Shown here in pieces: positions 7,717 through 10,233 of a stretch of 10,233 nt of DNA (the first letter of the stretch is position 1; each line of letters opens with the position of its first letter). The stretch is from Isohypsibius dastychi. Taxonomy: Eukaryota > Tardigrada > Eutardigrada > Parachela > Isohypsibiidae. The translations under genes and the position numbers were made by a program. The notes under the pieces were generated by a model, which saw only the letters and a program-made list of their open reading frames with translations, did no database searches and was not told the DNA's origin. The stretch lies in assembly GCA_034696485.1 (NCBI GenBank), contig JAQIWT010001589.1, positions 1-10,233 of the forward strand, given 5' to 3'.

Positions 7717-7898
7717 AAATTCAGCGAGCTCTTCCTTCTAGTAACACGATCTTTTTCAATGCCCGATCCGGATCTCTCTTCTGCATCGAAGCCTGATTGG
7801 AAATCCGATTTCGCATCAACGTTCATGAACTTGTCCTGAGACTTGGCTAGCAAGAAATCCAAATGCTTGATCATCCACTGTTCTTTCATAAACATCCC
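7545..7898 (-). other. Open frame following the PolB fragment, unassigned
   Basis: This frame is in phase with the PolB remnant and is open for about 117 codons after its last recognisable motif (CFKNH), reading KEQWMIKHLDFLLAKSQDKF and onward to a stop at 7545. In related polymerases the next segment should carry more Cys pairs and then the exonuclease domain. Here there is only one Cys and no DxE motif, so the similarity ends at about 7899. It could be unrelated sequence joined to the PolB piece. Confidence 0.25.
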
Positions 7899-8867
7899 AT
7901 GGTGATTTTTAAAGCAGATTCTCGATCAAAAGGATCGATGACATAACCTTTATTCCAGTCCGGAGGAGCTGGCAACTTCTGGGCAGCTGTATCGTAATCA
8001 CATATTGCACGGCCTTGTGCATTCAATTTTCCTCCGTGAGTTTGCATATTTGCCGCACACCGTGCACCGAAATTTTGTCTCAAGAAGGGCATGAATCCGT
8101 GGACAGTAATCGACATGTCCTTTAAGGGAAATCAATCTGATATACCGATTCGGGTTGAACTTGGTTTTGGTAAGTTCCGAAAAATCGTTATTACCCTCAA
8201 CGATTATCAGCTGGCAGTCGTACTTGGTTTTAAGAAGATGGCCAAATTTCTCCCACTCTGGAAGACCACATGATCCATTCGGGACTTTGGCTTCCCTTCT
8301 GTTTTGTCTGGCGTGATCATACTGCGCCTTCTGGTAACTTTTAGCAATCGAAGGAAATTTCGGATGTTTGTATGCTCGGGCCAGTCCCACGGCGATGGCT
8401 CTTGAGCAGTTTTCTGACTTTGGATCATGTTTCGGACTCGGTTCAATGAGAATGCCGGACTTGCGTGACTGCAGGTGCTCACGGATTCAAAAGGTCAAAT
8501 AGTTCGAATTCTGACTGTTGCGCTTACCCTCAACCTGATGATTCCTGACGACGAATCAAACTTTTAACGGTCCGTCAAAAAGAAACTGGCAATCCTCGCT
8601 GTTGAAGAGTCGCTAAACGAGTAAGCTAATTCAGTTCTTGGTCAGATACTGGGCTGCCATTCCCGCTGTAGACACAAATCTATTCATGCGGTCATCTTTC
8701 CCGAAATTCAGCTGGTTTCTGTCGTACCGCTCAATATAATGGAATTCAAACAGATAGTTCATAAGGTGATCATAGATTAAGTCCATAGCAAGAGCATCAA
8801 GATGATCGAAATAATCGTCTGGATCAGACACTGGAATAATGCCGGCCAGGGTGAACGCATCCTCAAA
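7899..8867 (-). pseudogene. PolB N-terminal fragment (protein-primed, Maverick type)
   Basis: Family B protein-primed polymerases (DNA_pol_B_2) replicate Mavericks/Polintons, linear plasmids and adenovirus-like genomes. On -, one frame runs from just after TAG 8868 to about 8001 without an indel. It has TGA at 8631, 8556 and 8487 and TAG at 8613. It reads RLFNSEDCQFLFDG and HLQSRKSGILIEP, then NCSRAIAVGLARA (8373-8411), PNGSCGLPEWEKF (8244-8282) and KYDCQLIIVEGN. These follow the Polinton PolB N-terminus (c.RAI.vala, a.vp.GpcGl.E...f, y.i.v). A cysteine-rich zinc region follows: FRCTVC (8055-8072), ECTRPC, then in a shifted frame ICDYD, then back in frame CHRSF and SRICFKNH (to 7902). Three stops and at least two shifts fall in 7926-8000. 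Exonuclease and palm domains are absent, so it is truncated and inactive. The part before 8630 has no motif I can place. Confidence 0.7.
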
Positions 8868-9325
8868 CTAATGAAACACGCGCGACTCTTGGATCTGGCG
8901 TGTCGTAAATTGAATCGTGAGAGACTTGGCAGATTTTGTCGTTGAGCACAGCAGGCTGTAGCTTGAGAATTTTGAAGTGTACATTTTATTTGCATTTTGC
9001 CTTTGCTCTTCGAGCTTTTCTGTAAATACTGACAATTGCGAAGCGTACAGCTGAAAAAATGGACAAAATTCATTGCAAATGCAATGCAGTTTAAGATTTC
9101 TTTTGCGATCTTACATTTCTCACATGCTAAGTAAAAGAAACAATACGAATGTCTAAGATAACAATGCAGTAGGTCAAGGAAACGAACAGTACAGAAGGTC
9201 CAGTTCAACAATAGAACGCAGTGAACCAGAAATAGAATAACCAGTCAAAGATAGAAGTCAAGTAAATATTCGGGCTTATCTTCACGCTAGAGAATTTTTC
9301 ACTGTACTCTTTCTAAATCATCACA
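8868..9325. other. Spacer between PolB and integrase remnants
   Basis: A long open frame lies on - (about 8777-9211, 144 codons from a TTG). It is Cys-, Leu- and Ser-rich without family spacing, and its end overlaps the better-supported PolB frame, so I read it as chance. No LTR end, poly(A) signal or repeat is evident after the integrase. Confidence 0.35.
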
Positions 9326-10233
9326 TTATGACAATTTTAACATGGATGTCCTGCGTGTTTTCGCAAATTCATCCGGAATTGGGTGCTAATAATGCATTGG
9401 TGGAGCAAAATCGAAACCTAATTTCAGTGAGAAGGTGTGAATCACCTGAATTGGTGACACTTTGGAGACTGCGTGAATGCTTACGTTCTATTTGAAAACA
9501 GCGTTAGTGAGCATGTAAGTCCAATTTCTCTGATATGGGTTGACCAGAGATTAGAACACGATGATATCGCTCAAGTCTTCAATTCTGCCATGGAGAATAA
9601 GTAGTGGTGAACTCGTGCTTGATTTGCATACAGTCAACCACATGTTTCATTAAATAGGCCGTGAAACTGGTTACGTTGTCGAAAGACGAAATTTCGAAAG
9701 AACCGAATTTTCAAAATACGTCATATAATCAAAACGTTTGAAATTGTGTTGCAGTGCCCTGGTAAATACGACGAGCAATGACATAGTTGGAGAAATGATC
9801 AATAACTGTGACCGTGTATTCATGTTGTTCACTGCTTGAAATCAATTTGCCAACGACATTTCCTGCCAGAATCTTGAATGGGTAATTCGGAACAGGCGAT
9901 TGGAAGTAGTAGGCCCACCTGAGTAGTGGTGATTGCATTGTGTTTTCGACATTCTTGGCAAAATGCAGTGAGCGTTCTCAATGAACGACTGATTTCTTCC
10001 TAGTGAAGGCGATGTATCAATAGATCAAGACGTTTCCTGAAAGAAAGCTGAGACAGTGTTTTGTCATGGACTGTCGCGAGAAGATCACGTTGCATTGCCT
10101 TTAGAATAACAAGGAGCTCTGCTGGCTCGTTGTCACGGACGGCTTTATAGTATAAGATACCGTCATCGAGATTGAAGCTTCGTGCTTGTCGGATCAAGCA
10201 ATTTTTGACGTTAGTGCCATCTGTTCTCACTTC
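9326..10233 (-). pseudogene. Ty3/gypsy-type integrase, near full length, runs off edge
   Basis: The frame on - is open at the right edge, so upstream Pol lies outside the window. The zinc region reads FNLDDGILYYK and LLATVHDKTL; the first His is kept, the second (family GHLGF) is lost in SQLSF. A TAG at 10000 sits where the family has Trp, then CQECRKHN gives the Cys pair (9949-9960). After a frameshift near 9910 the core begins PFKILAGNVVGKL: the first catalytic Asp is Asn (9858-9860). VIDHFSNYVIAR follows. Despite TGA at 9729 and 9711, the same frame gives SFDNVTSFTAYLM with Asp at 9678-9680, and SPWQN, TGA, RLERYHRVL with Glu at 9570-9572, exactly 35 residues between. After a shift near 9540, VSIHAVSKVSPIQV matches the family's sVH..tg.sPf. 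Stops TAG at 9488 and 9386; ends at 9326. Confidence 0.8.

Noticed and set aside
8091-8273. 60-codon open frame on + inside the PolB fragment
   Set aside because: It is antisense to the conserved PolB motifs on -, which explain the sequence.
8777-9211. 144-codon open frame on - with a Cys-rich middle
   Set aside because: It starts at TTG, has no regular Cys spacing, and its end overlaps the PolB frame in another phase.
523-10233. Reassignment of TGA as a sense codon, suggested by the many in-frame TGAs
   Set aside because: The TGA positions correspond to different conserved residues (Trp, Arg or Lys, Gly, possibly Cys), and frameshifts and other stops also occur, so ordinary decay explains them better.
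1-10233. CRISPR arrays, rRNA or bacterial-type operons
   Set aside because: No regularly spaced direct repeats, no rRNA-like conserved words and no ribosome-binding sites were seen; the gene content is eukaryotic transposon-like.

Overview
The window looks like eukaryotic, probably invertebrate, DNA made almost entirely of decayed transposable elements. I see no bacterial operon structure, no ribosome-binding sites and no rRNA or tRNA gene. What is recognisable are conserved protein motifs of mobile elements, most of them interrupted by nonsense codons or single frameshifts. I cannot name the species. All family calls come from reading motifs by eye; no search was run.

Left part (1-4246): a Ty3/gypsy-type reverse transcriptase remnant on + (523-1200, catalytic YLDD box at 1054-1065), an orphan + open frame of 177 codons (1675-2208), about 1 kb with nothing I can assign, and a gypsy-type Gag remnant on - (3178-3600).

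Middle part (4247-6882), all on +: the C-terminal half of a Pif1-family DNA helicase (the longest clean frame in the window), a Ulp1/C48-type cysteine protease with a visible His-Asp-Cys triad but a broken frame, then the N-terminal linker and H2C2 zinc region of a second gypsy-type integrase. That integrase runs directly into its own C-terminal region, so its catalytic core is missing.

Right part (7267-10233): a doubtful Tudor-like fragment on +; then on - the N-terminal part of a protein-primed family B DNA polymerase of the Maverick/Polinton and linear-plasmid type (7899-8867), including a cysteine-rich zinc region but no exonuclease or polymerase domain; and on - a third gypsy pol piece, an almost full-length integrase running off the right edge (9326-10233), with exact D-35-E spacing but the first catalytic Asp changed to Asn.

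How the genes work together: probably they do not, as a living system. The gypsy pieces lie in different orientations and come from at least three copies. A helicase, a Ulp1-like protease and a PolB within about 5 kb is a gene set expected of large self-replicating DNA transposons or integrated viruses, so one decayed large element is possible, but the opposite strands and the gypsy pieces between them make nested insertion at least as likely. Across the readable frames nonsense codons outnumber frameshifts, and most of them are TGA.
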